NCBI RefSeq assembly: GCF_000801105.2 | Contig: NC_079515.1 | Coordinates: 24,699,407-24,763,406 of the forward strand | DNA length: 64,000 nt | Direction of reading: 5' to 3' | Source: Raphanus sativus | Lineage: Eukaryota > Streptophyta > Magnoliopsida > Brassicales > Brassicaceae | Shown here: in pieces, positions 1-11,740 of the stretch | Numbering within the stretch: position 1 is the first letter of the stretch | How the letters are laid out: every line of letters starts with the position of its first letter | Notes under the pieces: generated by a model | The model's input: only the letters and a program-made list of their open reading frames with translations | Told to the model about the DNA's origin: nothing | Database searches by the model: none | Translations under genes and position numbers: made by a program

Positions 1-1015
1 AACCACTCGGGAGGCCGAGCACTCGCCCTCAAGGTTCGAAGCTTGGGATTCTTTTGGCCGTCTATGAACACTGACTGCGAGGCATACGCTCGTCGGTGCG
101 ACAAATGCCAGCGTCATGCTCCGAGCATCCACAGTCCCACTGAGCTGTTGCGGACATCTGCTGCCCCTTATCCGTTCATGAGGTGGGGGATGGACATCAT
201 CGGGCCAATGCCGAACTCACGCCAACGTCGTTTCATCCTGGTCCTCACCGATTACTTCACTAAATGGATTGAAGCTGAAGCATTCTCTCAGGTAACGGAC
301 AAGGAAGTCCGCACTTTCGTCTGGAAGAACATCATTTGCCGTCATGGTTTGCCATACGAGATCATAACGGACAATGGCTCTCAGTTCATGTCCGGAAACT
401 TCAAAGAGTTCTGCAACAAGTGGAATATCCGCCTAAGCCCTTCGACTCCTCGCTACCCGCAAGGAAACGGACAGGCGGAATCCTCCAACAAAATTATCAT
501 CGATGGAATCAAGAAAAGGGCCATTGGGCCGACGAGCTGGACGGCGTCCTCTGGTCGCACCGAACGACTCCCCGCGGTGCGACCAAATCCACCCCTTTCT
601 CTCTTGCTTACGGGATGGAAGCAATGCCCCCGCCGAAGTTAACGTGACAAGTCTTCGGCGCGCCAAGATGCCGCAGTTCGTCGAGCTTAATCAAGATATG
701 CTCCTCGATGCCCTTGATGAACTCGAGGAAAAACGCGACCAGGCGCTTCTTCGGATCCAAAACTACCAGAACCAAATCGAGAGCTATTATAATAAGAAGG
801 TGAAAGCGCGCCCTCTCGAGCTCGGCGACCTCGTGCTCCGTAAAGTTTTCGACAACACGAAGGAGCTCAACGCTGGAAAGTTAGGGACCAACTGGGAAGG
901 ACCTTATAAGATCACTCGAGTCGTTCGACCAGGCGTCTACCGACTCGAGACTTCCCGCGGAGAGGCAGTCCCACGAGCCTGGAACTCGATGCATCTTCGC
1001 CTCTTCTACCAATAG
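1..1015 (+). pseudogene. Retrotransposon integrase C-terminal region, frameshifted
   Basis: This is the end of a gypsy pol. The first frame carries the integrase zinc-finger tail (DKCQRHAP), the catalytic core with MDIIGP and TDNGSQF, and [10 protein letters not shown] with the catalytic Glu. Near 515-530 the reading moves to another frame ([29 protein letters not shown]) and near 630-645 to a third, which carries the C-terminal integrase region (RIQNYQNQIESYYNKKV, LGDLVLRKVF, GKLGTNWEGPYKI) up to a stop at 1013-1015. At least two frameshifts therefore break the reading frame and the copy should not make active integrase. The start is beyond the left edge. Confidence 0.85.
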
Positions 1016-1064
1016 AAGCGCCTCATCTTTTTCTCCCAGCGAACGACCAGCAGGTCACTGTTCG

Positions 1065-1066
<2 letters not shown>

Positions 1067-1095
<29 letters not shown>
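1067..1095. repeat. Poly(A) tract, 29 A
   Basis: A run of 29 A lies just after the pol stop in the first Tat element. I see no flanking direct repeat, so it looks like a mononucleotide expansion and not a retroposon tail. Confidence 0.9.
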
Positions 1096-1097
<2 letters not shown>

Positions 1098-1887
1098 GAG
1101 TAGATGCACCTAACCGTCACTTCTACTCGTCCGAGTGAATGCGCTACTACAGCCACTTTCACTCGGTCAAACGAACTACGAAAGGCTTGATCCTCATCCG
1201 AGGTACGTAGGCATCCCTTCACAGGGTCCAGCCCCAACCAAAACAAAGTCCAAACTTTTTTTTAGAATGACCAACAGTCACCTTTCCCCGAACAAACGAT
1301 GCCAGCCCCTTCATCAAGCGGAGCACGAGCACTCGCCCAGCTAAATCGGCTGAGCCTTGATCAGGTATCAGCCGAAGGGAATAACAGCCTTGCGTCACCT
1401 GTGCGTCGTGCATTGACCGGCTATCCAATGGAAATTTCAGACCAAGTCTGATCGAAGGACGACGGTTTGGCCGACCAATAGTTCTCTCGATCACTGCACT
1501 GCGTCTTGAAACCTTTTCCTCGGCAATTCAGTAGAACGATTAGAGTCTCTTTGTATTTACTTGAACGTTAGACTTGTAAAAGCTTCGTTGGATAAATAAG
1601 AATGCGAACGAACGACCATCTCTAATCACTCTTCTATCTGAAAAGGAGGGAACTCGCTGGCAAATGCGAGCAACCATCCGGACTATTCCGTTTCTCGGTT
1701 ATAGACAAGTGAAAAATGATTTATATATTTCTAAGTTAAGCGACTTACGGAAATATATAAAGAAACACTTAAGTCTGATAAAAACCAAAAGAAAATAATT
1801 CATACATCAAAGGCTTAACGCCGAGAAACAAGGTCTTAAACAAACAAGGCCAAACGGCCGAACAACGAGTACAACAAACATGTATAA

Positions 1888-4800
1888 TCATCCCTCAGCA
1901 GGGGGATCTTTCTTCTCAGGAGGACCCGAGCTGGAGACGTTGCCGGTGCTTTGACCCTTACTTGATGGAGAGGCAAGCCTGATCTCACGGTTCGGATCCG
2001 AAAAGCCTTCACTCGCGTCAGGATCGGAAGTCCCAAGGGACGAACTGTCGGAGATCATAACCAACTTCTCCGGGACACCGGCATCAGGCGCCTTCGGGTC
2101 CGCTTCAACGGCGTTCTTGTCTGAAACTGGCGCAGCCTCTTTGATAGGAAGAGTGGCGTCGGGACGAGCAGGAGACTGTACCGTGTCGAGGAGGTCCCTA
2201 ATAAATCCGTCACTCGGAGATCGGAGCGCTGCCGCGGCTTCAGAATCGATCAGCTCAAGGTTCGACCCATGCTTGTCGACCTTCTCGAGGATTTCATCGA
2301 TCACGAACCGAGACTTCAGCACCAAAGGAGACAAGGTTAGATCCGAGTCCGGAATCACGCCTACCTCCAGACGAGTCGTCTCCCCATCATAGTACTTCTC
2401 CAAGTCGGCGTACGTATCGATGGTCTCCTGAGGGATATCCTTCCCCGATTCCTTCAAAGCCTCAAGGCAGTCTCGCATCCCGCGCGCTTGACCAAGCATA
2501 CACCGCGAGTCCTCGAACTCATCACGGCGCTTCTCTCGGTCCTGAATATTCTTGAAGCGTCGGGAGCATTTTCCGGTCATTGCCGCCATCACGCGGATTC
2601 GCTCATGAGTGACCTCAAGTTTGCGAGATTCCCTCAGGCGATCCATCTCCCGGGAGAAATCCAAAGCAGAAGCCACCACCTCCTTCTCGAGAGTCGCGTT
2701 CTTGCCTTGCAAGTCGGCGTTTCTCTTCCGCAACTCGGCTTTCTCTTCCTCCGCCTTTTTTACCAGGTCCCGAGCAGACGCCAATTCGGTCGCCATGATT
2801 CCCCTCTGTTCGTCGAGCTCCTTCCTCAGCGCTTCTTCTTGAGCAACCGCTTCGTCTTTTGCACGGACTGCATCCTTCAAAGCCCGAGTCGCGCGTTTTT
2901 GGCTCCTCTTCTGCTTGTCAATCAACTCAAACGCTCCTCTCAGCTCCTCATCGTACTTCCTCACTAAGACGTTCCAGTCTCCGAGGCTCTACACGACAAA
3001 CCACGTAGCGTCAGCAAACGAATAAGAAGAAAAAGAGATAAAGTCAGAAACCCGACTTACCATGATGGAGGTACGGGAGGCGAACTTGTACTCCTCCTTG
3101 AAGATCAAGTCCTTGACCGGCGGCAACGCGCCCCGATCTCCCCTGAACTGACGAACCAGGCGACCGCACTCCTGTTCGTCATGCGCTAGCGGGACCTCGC
3201 GGTCGTAAGAGAAAGAAACCCTGTCTGGACAACTCTTCTTTGTCTTCTTCCTCTTCTTTGAGACAGCAACGGTCCCTTCAGCAACCTGAGGAGCGGGTTC
3301 CTCCGGCACGACTTCACGCCCCGGGCCCAGCGACTCCCCGGAACGGGTGGCATCCACCTCCTCGTCGTTCAGCTCCTCAGAAGAGCCTCGAGGAACCATT
3401 TCGGCGGCTCTCTTCTTCCTCTTCCTCCTCTTGTCCTTCTTCTTGGCCTTTGGAGAGACCACCGGAAGTTCTTCGTCGCGGCTGCCCGCAGGCTGTGATT
3501 CGGGGACCACCTCATCTTTGGAACCACCGCTCGGTTCCAGGTCCTTGAGCTCGCCTTCCTCAACAGACGAGGATCGGATCGCAGAAGAATCACCCCTTGC
3601 CTTCTTCCTTCTCCCCTCTGATCCAGAATGCCCTTGGGGAGAGGAAGCCCCAACGTTCGCTTCCTCGACATCCGCGCCCTCCTCTTCGCGCTGTCTCTTC
3701 TTGTTGGTTTTTCTAACCAACTGAGCCTCAGCGTCCGACTCAGTCGCGCTCGGATCTCCTAAATTGGGCGAGCCCGCGGTATCGGGCTGAGATTTCTTTG
3801 CGGAGCCGACTTTCTTCGCAACCACCAAACTCAAATTTGGTATAGTCCTCATCGCTCTTGCTCGGTTTATCTCCCTCTGCTCGGCCGAATTGAACAAATT
3901 GACCCTCTTCGTCTTATTCGTGACAATGGGGATCGTGTCTGAACGCCAAACCTCTGCGATGAGTAAAAGCGAAATTAGATTCCGTATCAAAGGAACGCGT
4001 CGAGCAAAGGAAAGCGTGAAAGGAAGGACTTACGTTGGCTAATCCACCCAATCGATCGACGGATCCTCTGATAGGGGAACTTATCCCAATGATCCTGCTT
4101 CTGCAATGCGATCAAACGAGCACTCTCCAAAAAGTCCTCCTCGTACTCGGTGGTGTTCGGAAGAGCAACTGCAAAGAAAGACAAACGGGAGTTAGACCAC
4201 AAGAAACGGAAAATAAAACTGACGGGTGGTTTATACCCATCTCTCGGGCCCATAAAACACGATAGCCGGTCCTCAGCGGCTCCTCGAACGCAGCCCTGTC
4301 AGATTTGACGTAGAAGTAGGACCGCTGCCAGTTGTTCGTCTTATTGGGGTAGCCGGTCACCACGTTATAGTTGGGGCGGATCTTCAGCGAAATCAGTCCG
4401 CCCTTTATCTTCGCTGACACTAATTCCTCGAAAGCTCGGACGTTGAGAGGAACACCGGCTTCCGCTCCGATAATCGTCAGTGCGACGGCCAGCCGCCACG
4501 CACCATTCAGAAATTGACTAAGGGCGGCTCCTCGGCGCATCGCAAACGCAGTGACGATTCGAGGAATCGGAAACCACAGCTTCGTGTCGCCCTCAAAGTA
4601 CGACTCGTAGACGCATTGGTAGCCTTTCGGAGGAGACCAGGGCCGCTGGTCGCTCTTCGGGATTATAAACGTAACCCCCGCTGCGTCGCGAGCCCGTAGG
4701 AGTCTTGTCACCGACTCGACGGTCGACCTCGTCTTCTCGACACCCCGCCAGTCCTGGCCTTCGACGACCGAAGGACGCACGCGCTCCCGATCAAGCGGAG

Positions 4801-5080
4801 GTTGCTTCTCGAAGATGTTCCCCGGATAAAAGCTTATCGGGATCATCTGATCGTCAACATGATCACGACCGTCGTCGTCCTTCCGCGATTGCACCCTCGA
4901 TTCCGAAATAAGGACGCGCTGCGCACGACTCAAGTTCTCTGTATCCATCATCGCCTCGCGATGAACCGCCTCTTGGCTTCCTTCAGAACCACGGACCGTC
5001 TCTAAGTCGTCACCAGATCCCGACGAGGCCGCACGCATCTTCCCCTTTTGTTCTCGAGAAAGTCTCTTACTTGTCGACAT
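1888..5080 (-). CDS. Antisense additional gene of the Tat retrotransposon, 4 exons, 990 aa
   Basis: Read on the minus strand, ATG at 5080 opens a four-exon gene: 5080-4237, 4168-4034, 3953-3061 and 2988-1888. All three introns are GT-AG, two with GTAAGT donors, and the exon sum (2973 nt) is divisible by three, giving 990 aa. Exon 1 encodes a domain typical of plant transposon-associated proteins (PWSPPKGYQCVYESYFEG, PNYNVVTGYPNKTNNWQRSY). Exon 3 is a charged, Lys/Glu/Ser-rich low-complexity region with many KKKRK-like basic clusters that could be nuclear localisation signals. Exon 4 begins with a long predicted coiled coil (KKAEEEKAELRKRNADLQ). A TATAAATA box lies about 115 nt upstream of the ATG. 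Antisense ORFs of this kind are known in Tat elements; their function is not established. The gene is well preserved although the neighbouring pol is broken. Confidence 0.75.
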
Positions 5081-5193
5081 TACCGAGTAAACGATAAAAC
5101 GAGAGCAGAAGAAGGAGAGAGAAGCGACTTAGAGAGAGAGAGAGAAAGTACCTGAAGATTGCGGAAGAATGAGAGATCTGAAGGAAGATCTCT

Positions 5194-5201
5194 TATTTAT
5201 A
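5194..5201 (-). promoter_or_regulatory. TATA box of the antisense gene
   Basis: Minus-strand TATAAATA, flanked by CCC and AGAG, lies about 115 nt upstream of the ATG at 5080. A GA-repeat follows at about 5131-5145 in the predicted 5' UTR. Spacing fits a plant RNA polymerase II core promoter; assignment is by position and consensus only. Confidence 0.6.
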
Positions 5202-5602
5202 GGGAAGGGGACGCGCGCTCAACGAGGCGTCATAATTAGCCCTAAACGGGCCTAAATGGGCCTCTAGACGGGCTCGCGCGTCGGTCTCAAGCGCGACCTT
5301 TCGGTTTTCCGGTCCGAAACCTAACGACGCTTCGGCTTCCCGATCCAAAACCTAGTAACGGTTCAGCTCCCTCACTACAATTGGCGACGGTTCGACGTCA
5401 TATCACGAATCGAATGCGATCAGACCCCCGGTTTGGAAAGACCGTTGTTCGGCATCAATCCAGACGATTTATACCGAACAGCGGAAGTTATTTTCTCCAA
5501 ACAATTTTTGGCGGAGCCGTCAAAATCAACAACGAGTCTCCTGTTCTTCGAGCCCTAAAACAACTAGCTCACAGCGATCGTTTACTCGACCGACTATGAA
5601 CT

Positions 5603-5611
5603 AGGGGGGGA
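5603..5611 (+). other. Polypurine tract of the first Tat element
   Basis: AGGGGGGGGA-type purine run ending 5 nt before the TGTTGGGG start of the 3' LTR; this is where plus-strand primer would be generated in reverse transcription. Confidence 0.7.
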
Positions 5612-5616
5612 CTTAT

Positions 5617-6123
5617 TGTTGGGGATGGATTGTCACCACCCACAAGGCCCAGCGAACAGGAGGCCCATTACCATCAAGGAGGGAGCGGTCGGCTCGGCGT
5701 CGGCTCCTCGACTGACCCCGACTCGGCTCGTGACTACTTTAGCTAGAGGACGAGCAGCCGAAGCGAGCAACCAAACAGCTCGGGTCGAGCAGTCATCCCG
5801 ATTGGGCCTGTACATCGAAAAGCCCATGACCAAAGGGAAGCGAATTAGGTCGAGACTAACCGACCTAGGAGACTATATAAGGAGTTGAGGACAAGAAGGA
5901 AGGGTATCACCACATAGACAGACAGACTTGCGGCCAGATTAGGGTTTCCTTTATTCTCTTTGTATCTCGCCGTTCTCTTGTACTTCCGGCTAGGAGCTCG
6001 CCGAGCATCGACTAGCCGGCTTTCCTACTCTTGTACCCTCGTTATTCCGACTCTAATAAAACGTCTCTGTTCATCCCACTCTTGAGTTCTTCTATTTTCT
6101 GTTGACCAAACTCACCTTAAACA
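5617..6123 (+). repeat. 3' LTR of the first Tat element
   Basis: Starts TGTTGGGGATGG directly after a polypurine tract and is placed to end at TTAAACA (6123). It contains a TATATAA box at 5874-5880 and an AATAAA signal at 6055-6060, the expected U3-R order. The left end is well supported; the right end is chosen by the TG...CA rule and is less certain because no second LTR is in view. Confidence 0.7.
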
Positions 6124-8032
6124 AGGAGGGTGATCGAGCGGAGATTAGAGAACGATGGAGGTTTGGTTTGGGTTATTCATTAACTCATATTAATCCAACC
6201 TATTTTAAACCAAACTTATTAAATCCACTTAACCATTAAACCCAATTAACCAATAAGATCCAATTTCTTGACTCATTGAAGTCCATGGTTTGCTTTGGTT
6301 TGGGTTGATTCACTAAATTTTACCCATTTTGACATGTCTAGCAATTGTACAAAATAAAATAAGTTAATAGATTTCTAAGTTTTACTTACCTTACTATTAA
6401 ATTTGCATATCGCTATTGAAACAGACTGAAAATGGTTTGTAGTCAACTACAACCAGTCATTCGTCTGTGTTATTTATCTGTTAATATAAAAAATAAACAA
6501 ATGTAAGAATTTATAAATTTAATTTTTTTATCGAATAAAAATATACTAATAAATTAGTATTGACATCCCTTAGGTGTCTTCTTTATATATATATATACTC
6601 TACCTTTCTTTTTTCTTGTATTATTAGAGGAATATTTTCATAATAAATGATGTTTAGAAATATAAAATAATAAAACAGTTCAAAAAAAGATATTAAAATT
6701 ATATTGTATTAAATAATTTACAATAAATATGATATAAAATTGTGCAATTAAATCATATTCAAAATAAAGTAAGTTTTTAAAAACGAATTAACAAATTAGA
6801 AACACTAAGGTAAATTACACTAAAAATGTAATAAATATGGTTACTTGCACAAGTAATATATGTTCAAAATAATGTGGTTATTAATAAACTAAAACATTAA
6901 GGTAAATTACCTTTAAACTATCATTATTTATTAATCACTTGCACAAGTAATCATAAATAAAACAAGTTATTTTACGCGAATTAACCAATTAGAAACATCA
7001 AGATAAATTACATTTTTAAGATCCATATATATATATAATAAAGATAATAGTTTTGGGTTTTTCTAAATCTCAAATCACCATTATATTTGTGGTTTTCTAA
7101 ATAGATAATAGTTTTGGGCTTTTCTAACTCAAATCACCATTATCATATAAATTTGTACAAGTAATTGATAGCAAAATAAGGTAAGTTATTAATAAACGAA
7201 TTAACTAATTAGGAAAATTAAGAACATACACATTTAATGCAATATCACATGTATATAGTTACCACTAAATGACATCATAAAAGAACAAGAAATTTACTTA
7301 ATAGACTTTAAATTTGTCAATTAAATGAATCTTTTTTAAAAAATACTTCCTAAAGAGAAAATTTCTTTTAAAATTATATATAATAAAAAAAATTTAGAAT
7401 ATTTCAAATTTAAAGAATAATTACAAATTAATAATCATATTTTATAAAGACATTTTATCATTAAGTCTTTTGGTTCCTGAAATATTTGTTATAAAATTCT
7501 TGTAAAGACATTTCTTTAGATATATAACGTCTTATGCTTCTTGTAATATTTGTTTCCCTTTAATAAGCCATGAAACAATTTAAAAAAGATATTAAAAATT
7601 AACTGTCATAAATTTGTAATAATTAACATATCATTTAAGACAAGTCATTTAACCCAAAATAAAGTAATCATCATATCAACTTGCGCAAGTAATTGATAAC
7701 AAAATAAGGCAAGTTATTAATAAAAAGAATTAACTAATTAAAAGCTTTTACCAACAAGGTATATCTTTCCTAATACCGTAATATGGGTATAAAATTAAAG
7801 AATAATAAATAGTTTTGATTTGATATATTGTAAAAAAGAATTATCAGTCTTTAAAAAACTATAAATAAAAAAGGTTGAAATATAATACAAAAGGAAGACC
7901 AAATAGTTTGAGTTCTTCAGTCAACTATTCCCTTTTATCAAATTGATTCTGTTGAAATATGCAACAAAAATTTTACAGCATAAACAAAATCAACGGCTTC
8001 GTTTCAATTCAGAATGCCTCGTTTATATAGTA
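6124..8032. other. AT-rich non-coding interval
   Basis: About 1.9 kb of strongly AT-rich DNA with no credible ORF. Short phrases such as CACAAGTAAT and AATTAACTAATTAG recur several times between 6780 and 7740, which suggests decayed non-autonomous transposon copies, but I could not define ends. Confidence 0.6.
7042..7145. repeat. Two-copy tandem repeat, about 61 bp
   Basis: AGATAATAGTTTTGGG... begins at 7042 and again at 7103; the units share the TTTTTCTAA and CAAATCACCATTAT segments with a few substitutions and one small deletion. Confidence 0.7.
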
Positions 8033-8043
8033 CTAGTGGTTTT

Positions 8044-8060
8044 CCGGCGCTACGCGCCGG
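8044..8060 (-). other. Helitron 3' terminal hairpin
   Basis: CCGGCGC - TAC - GCGCCGG forms a perfect 7-bp stem with a 3-nt loop just inside the CTAG terminus; it stands out as GC-rich in AT-rich surroundings. Confidence 0.85.
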
Positions 8061-8800
8061 GTCTGTATGTTTTATTCTTATATGAATTTATAATTTATTA
8101 TATGATCTTAGTAAAGAGAATATGTTAAAAATATGAAAATATGTTAAAAGAAAATGATATTTTTCTAATATTTTTGATAGTGGTTAACAAACGTAGTATA
8201 TTACTTTGTTTGAAATTGTTTAGTTCAAGAGAAATAACATAAGTGGCTGTTACTAATTGATTTAATAAAAATAGAATAAAAAGCTGATAGTCGTAACAAA
8301 GCTAATTTAGTTAGAAATAAAGCAAAGTTGATATTTTATTTAGAGAACATACTTATATTATTAATTATTAGAATACTTATGAACTATTAAACTTGTACTA
8401 ATATATGTAGTTCAAAGAATAGAAAGATAGAATAAGTTTCATATTTTATAAATTTTATAAAAAAAATAAGGGTGAAGTATCAATTTTTGGTAAACTAATT
8501 GATGAGTATTAATATATATTTTTCAGATTACCACGTTTATTTTTTAAATATGGAGGTGCGAGTTGTATGTGTTAGTTTAGTCTGAAGGCCTCTAAAAAAT
8601 ATGTATTTTAAAATAAGAAACATAAATTTATTTTCTATATTAGTTTTGTTATAATGGAAAATTATGTTCGTCTGTTAACAAAATTCTTGTTTGTCTACCC
8701 TTATTTGAAAATATCAACGAATCTTGATAAATTTAAATATATTTTTTAGCTAAAAATATAAATGTTTGGTAACTCCTCTATTTAATGGAAAAATTCTATT

Positions 8801-9211
8801 TTAACCGGAGTGGAACATTTCACCAAATCTTCCTACCTTTCCATCAATCAATAACATATCAACCCCAATAGCTTGTCTCTTTCTTAACATTTCAGGCTTG
8901 CCAAAATTGTTGTATCCTAGTCTTAACAACATCTCTATACCGGCTTGTCTTTAACTCCGAGCAATGAAACTGGTACTTCGACATGATCTTAAATGGGAAA
9001 AGTAAAGGGATTCCCACCCGAACTCTCACACCGTTTATACATACGCAATGAAGCTGAGGAAGCATGAATTAAATAAGTATTCAATATGAGAGAGTGGGAT
9101 GAGTGGGATTTCTGGATTAATGAACGGTTACGTCGATTGTGTTAAAGAAGGAGAATCGTAGAGGTCATATTCTCCATCGTCAACATCAAATTCTAAGAAA
9201 TCATGTGAAGC
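8801..9211 (-). pseudogene. Coding-like fragments inside the Helitron (possible gene capture)
   Basis: Two minus-strand stretches look like codons and not like the surrounding AT-rich DNA. 9211-9128 reads an acidic peptide (SHDFLEFDVDDGEYDLYDS) and ends ACG-TAA, where a GTAACC donor could instead follow. 8950-8801 is open for 49 codons (LGYNNFGKPEMLRKRQ, LLIDGKVGRFGEM). Neither has a start context of its own. I do not recognise the parent gene. Helitrons are known to capture exons, but this reading is an inference from coding-like composition. Confidence 0.4.
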
Positions 9212-9566
9212 AATATTTTGAAATTTGATTCGGATATTGAACCAGACGATTTACCGGGTCGTTGGGTCAAATGATCAATCGCTGATTAATATGAATTAAA
9301 TTTATTATATAATAATATATTAGCAATGAAAATAAATATATAAAAACTAAATTTAATATTTTATGTTTTTTAAACATCAAAATAATAGTTTTATAAAATA
9401 CTATAATTCCATCAAATATTTTTTCTTTGGTTCTTAAATTTTGGATTTTTTACAAAACCTAAATCCGATTAATATGAATTAAATTTTGTTGTCAAAAAAA
9501 AATCCGATTTACATTGGGTCACCAAATCTACCGGTTCAACCGCGGATCCGGATCGAATTCAAAACA
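9212..9566. repeat. Decayed TIR element related to the 45.99-46.76 kb element
   Basis: The right edge (CGAATTCAAAACACTG, with CCGCGGATCCGGATCG just inside) matches the TTCAAAACACTG-type ends at 20.85 kb and 46.75 kb, and the left edge (ATTTTGAAATTTGATTCGG) is a degraded counterpart. It lies inside the Helitron. No clear target duplication. Confidence 0.4.
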
Positions 9567-10456
9567 CTGTTATAAACTCGTGGACATTTATGAAATAAAG
9601 TTTAAAAATTCAATGCATTTCACAATTAATACCAATTAAAACCCATTAAATATAAGTTGAGAAAATATTTTAACCGTTAAAAAGAGAATGCCACATGACA
9701 TTTTTTCCCCAAAGAAAGAAAAAAGTCTACTTTATTATATAAGATAATGGTAAACTTTACTAAAATATTTAGCTTTATCTCACTTTTCTACCCATTTGGC
9801 ATCTCATGTTGTTCTGTTCTTTTTTTCTTTTTTTTTGGAGAAAAGTTGTAACCTTGAATTTTGATTGATGTTTTGTGCAGATGTAACTAGAAGATTTCTG
9901 TTTCCGTGTTAACATCCCATTCACAAGGAGGAAGATTTAAAATAGTGACTTTTAGTTTCTCAGTTCTTTTGAGCATTACCGGAGATTATCAAAGACCCAC
10001 GCAGTAGGTTTGTAGAAGATGTTGTTTGGGAGGCTTGATTACAATACAACCTTTGTTACTTCTCTCACAAACTACACTTATGTATCAAAACTTTTGTTTA
10101 TGTATCTATAAATCTATCTGCCACATGTTTCATTAGATTTTAATCAAATAGATTCTATACAGATTTGGGTGACAGATAGCAGATTATAATTGTTTTATTT
10201 TTCAACACAACACATTACTATTGAAGTTTTGTTATAAACTTTCAACATCTGATTTCAGATTGTTCATACTTAGTTTAACCTCACTGTACAAATGACTGAC
10301 TATCCGTTTGATCCAATATGTAGTACACATAGAATTTCATGTATATTATGAAGATGAGCTGAAGTGATGACCTCTTCTTTGTTCTATTAGGTCTAAGCTG
10401 ATAGACATTCCATAATGTGTTTCAGAATATGGCAAATAATCAAAGATGGGTGTTAT

Positions 10457-10610
10457 TATTAATTGTCTTCTTTTTTTTTTAACGCTTTGTGTTATATTGA
10501 ATAAGACCTATAAGGTCATACATAGCCAAGAGCCAGCAAGAATAATGCAAAGAAAAAAAAATTGCAGAAATATTAAAATGCCAGTAGGCATCGTGTATTA
10601 ATTGTCTTCT
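10457..10610 (-). mobile_element. 5'-truncated LINE/SINE-type retroposon with 15-bp TSD
   Basis: TATTAATTGTCTTCT occurs at 10457-10471 and 10596-10610. Between them is about 124 nt that, read on the minus strand, ends GCGTTAAAAAAAAA, a poly(A) tail abutting the direct repeat. Tail plus 15-bp target duplication is the mark of target-primed reverse transcription. The body is too short to name a family. Confidence 0.75.
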
Positions 10611-10815
10611 ACAAAGCTCTCTTTTCTATCTCTTGCTTTCCATTGATGCCTTCAAAAAAGTGCAACCTTTCATAGAGTCACTACTGTGCATAGGCACCAT
10701 GAATCATCTCCTCTTGTGGTTGCAGATTGAACAAACAATGGTTGAATAAACAAAGACCATGCAGTTTTGGGTTTGCCCATTTATGCAGAACGTTGAGTTT
10801 GCTAGAAGATTCAAG

Positions 10816-11207
10816 CAGTGCCGTCTTAAAAAAAATTTTTGCCTTAGGCGAAACAGAAAATAAAGACCTTTTTATAAAAAAAAAATCAACTTCTATTTAT
10901 TATATTTCTCTAAATTAAAGCAAAAAAAATGTGGTACTCAGAAAAAAAAATTGAGAAATGAATTTTTATGTGTAAATTAGGTTTTGTTAATGAAAATTTG
11001 AGAATTGTGAAAGATATTTTTTTTTGTTTTTATTGTATTTAAATTAGGTCTATCTAATCATAAATCTTTTATTATAATTTTACCTACTAATTGATAATCT
11101 AACAAACAAAATAGACCTATTTAATTTGTAAAATAACACTAAAAAAAAATTTAGACCCATGGACCCATGGCAATTGCCCATGTTGCCATGGGGTAGAGCC
11201 GGCCCTG
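10816..11207. mobile_element. hAT-type MITE with 8-bp TSD
   Basis: The element starts CAGTGCCGTCTTA and ends with the imperfect inverted match AGAGCCGGCCCTG. GATTCAAG flanks it on both sides (10808-10815 and 11208-11215), the 8-bp target duplication of hAT elements. It is 392 bp with no ORF and lies about 0.5 kb beyond the PHT1;7 stop codon. Confidence 0.85.
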
Positions 11208-11740
11208 GATTCAAGTCATCAGTATATACTTTAACTTTGAACACAAAAACCTTTTTGTCCCAAGAACACAAGAGATAGAGCTGCCTTGTAACTATGAGGA
11301 GTGGACCAACTGCTATTCTTTATGGCTTAACTTTTTACTCAGTTCAATCCTAACTACAGACAAGTTGACAATCACTGTATACACTTTTTTGCTTAGTGTT
11401 ACAGTTTGATATTTGATTCTAAAATACTTTCTTATTTAGTTGAGTGGTGAACAATGAACACTGAAAAGCACATTTTCATCATAATAGCTTTCTATTCCGT
11501 TTATTTCATTTGTTACAACGAATTACACACAGAAAAAAGATGCTAAACAAAAATCCAAAAACCACACTGAAACAGATGTGCAAATGAACGAGATCCTATA
11601 GCATTTAATAATCAATAAAAACCGGATATAAAGAATAGCTCGAGCTTCTAGTGTCAAGAAATTTGAAGATATATAGTGAACAAAAAATACAAGTAATAAA
11701 GAAGTCTTTAAGAATCTCTAGCAGTTGATACCGTGATGTT

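Larger units (their letters stand above)
1..6123 (+). mobile_element. Ty3/gypsy Tat-lineage LTR retrotransposon, 3' part
   Basis: The element enters at the left edge inside integrase and runs through the pol end (1015), a long 3' region holding an antisense gene (1888-5080), a polypurine tract (5603-5611) and a 3' LTR (5617-6123). Order and orientation fit a plus-strand Tat-type element; antisense additional ORFs between pol and the 3' LTR are known in this lineage. The 5' LTR, gag and RT lie outside the window, so the target duplication cannot be tested. The integrase resembles that of the 47.7-62.6 kb array but is clearly a different family (different linker, LTR and 3' region). Confidence 0.85.
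8033..9744 (-). mobile_element. Non-autonomous Helitron, 1.7 kb
   Basis: On the minus strand the element begins TCTTATATAATAAAGTAG at 9744 and ends CTAG at 8033. A 7-bp GC-rich hairpin lies 7 nt before the CTAG (8044-8060), as Helitrons require. The flanking bases on the minus strand are A before TC and T after CTAG, matching insertion between A and T without target duplication. A TGTCATGTGGCA-like motif near the 5' end is typical of Brassicaceae Helitrons. There is no Rep/helicase ORF, so it would move only in trans. Two short coding-like stretches inside may be captured gene pieces. Confidence 0.8.

Noticed and set aside
5616..5888. 90-codon ORF over the 3' LTR
   Set aside because: Lies in U3 of the LTR with its first codon not ATG; no similarity to proteins.
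9461..9500. TTTTGTTGTC plus A run flanked by AAATCCGATT as a micro-retroposon
   Set aside because: The repeat is 10 bp, and part of the insert is a copy of sequence at 9287, so other origins are possible.
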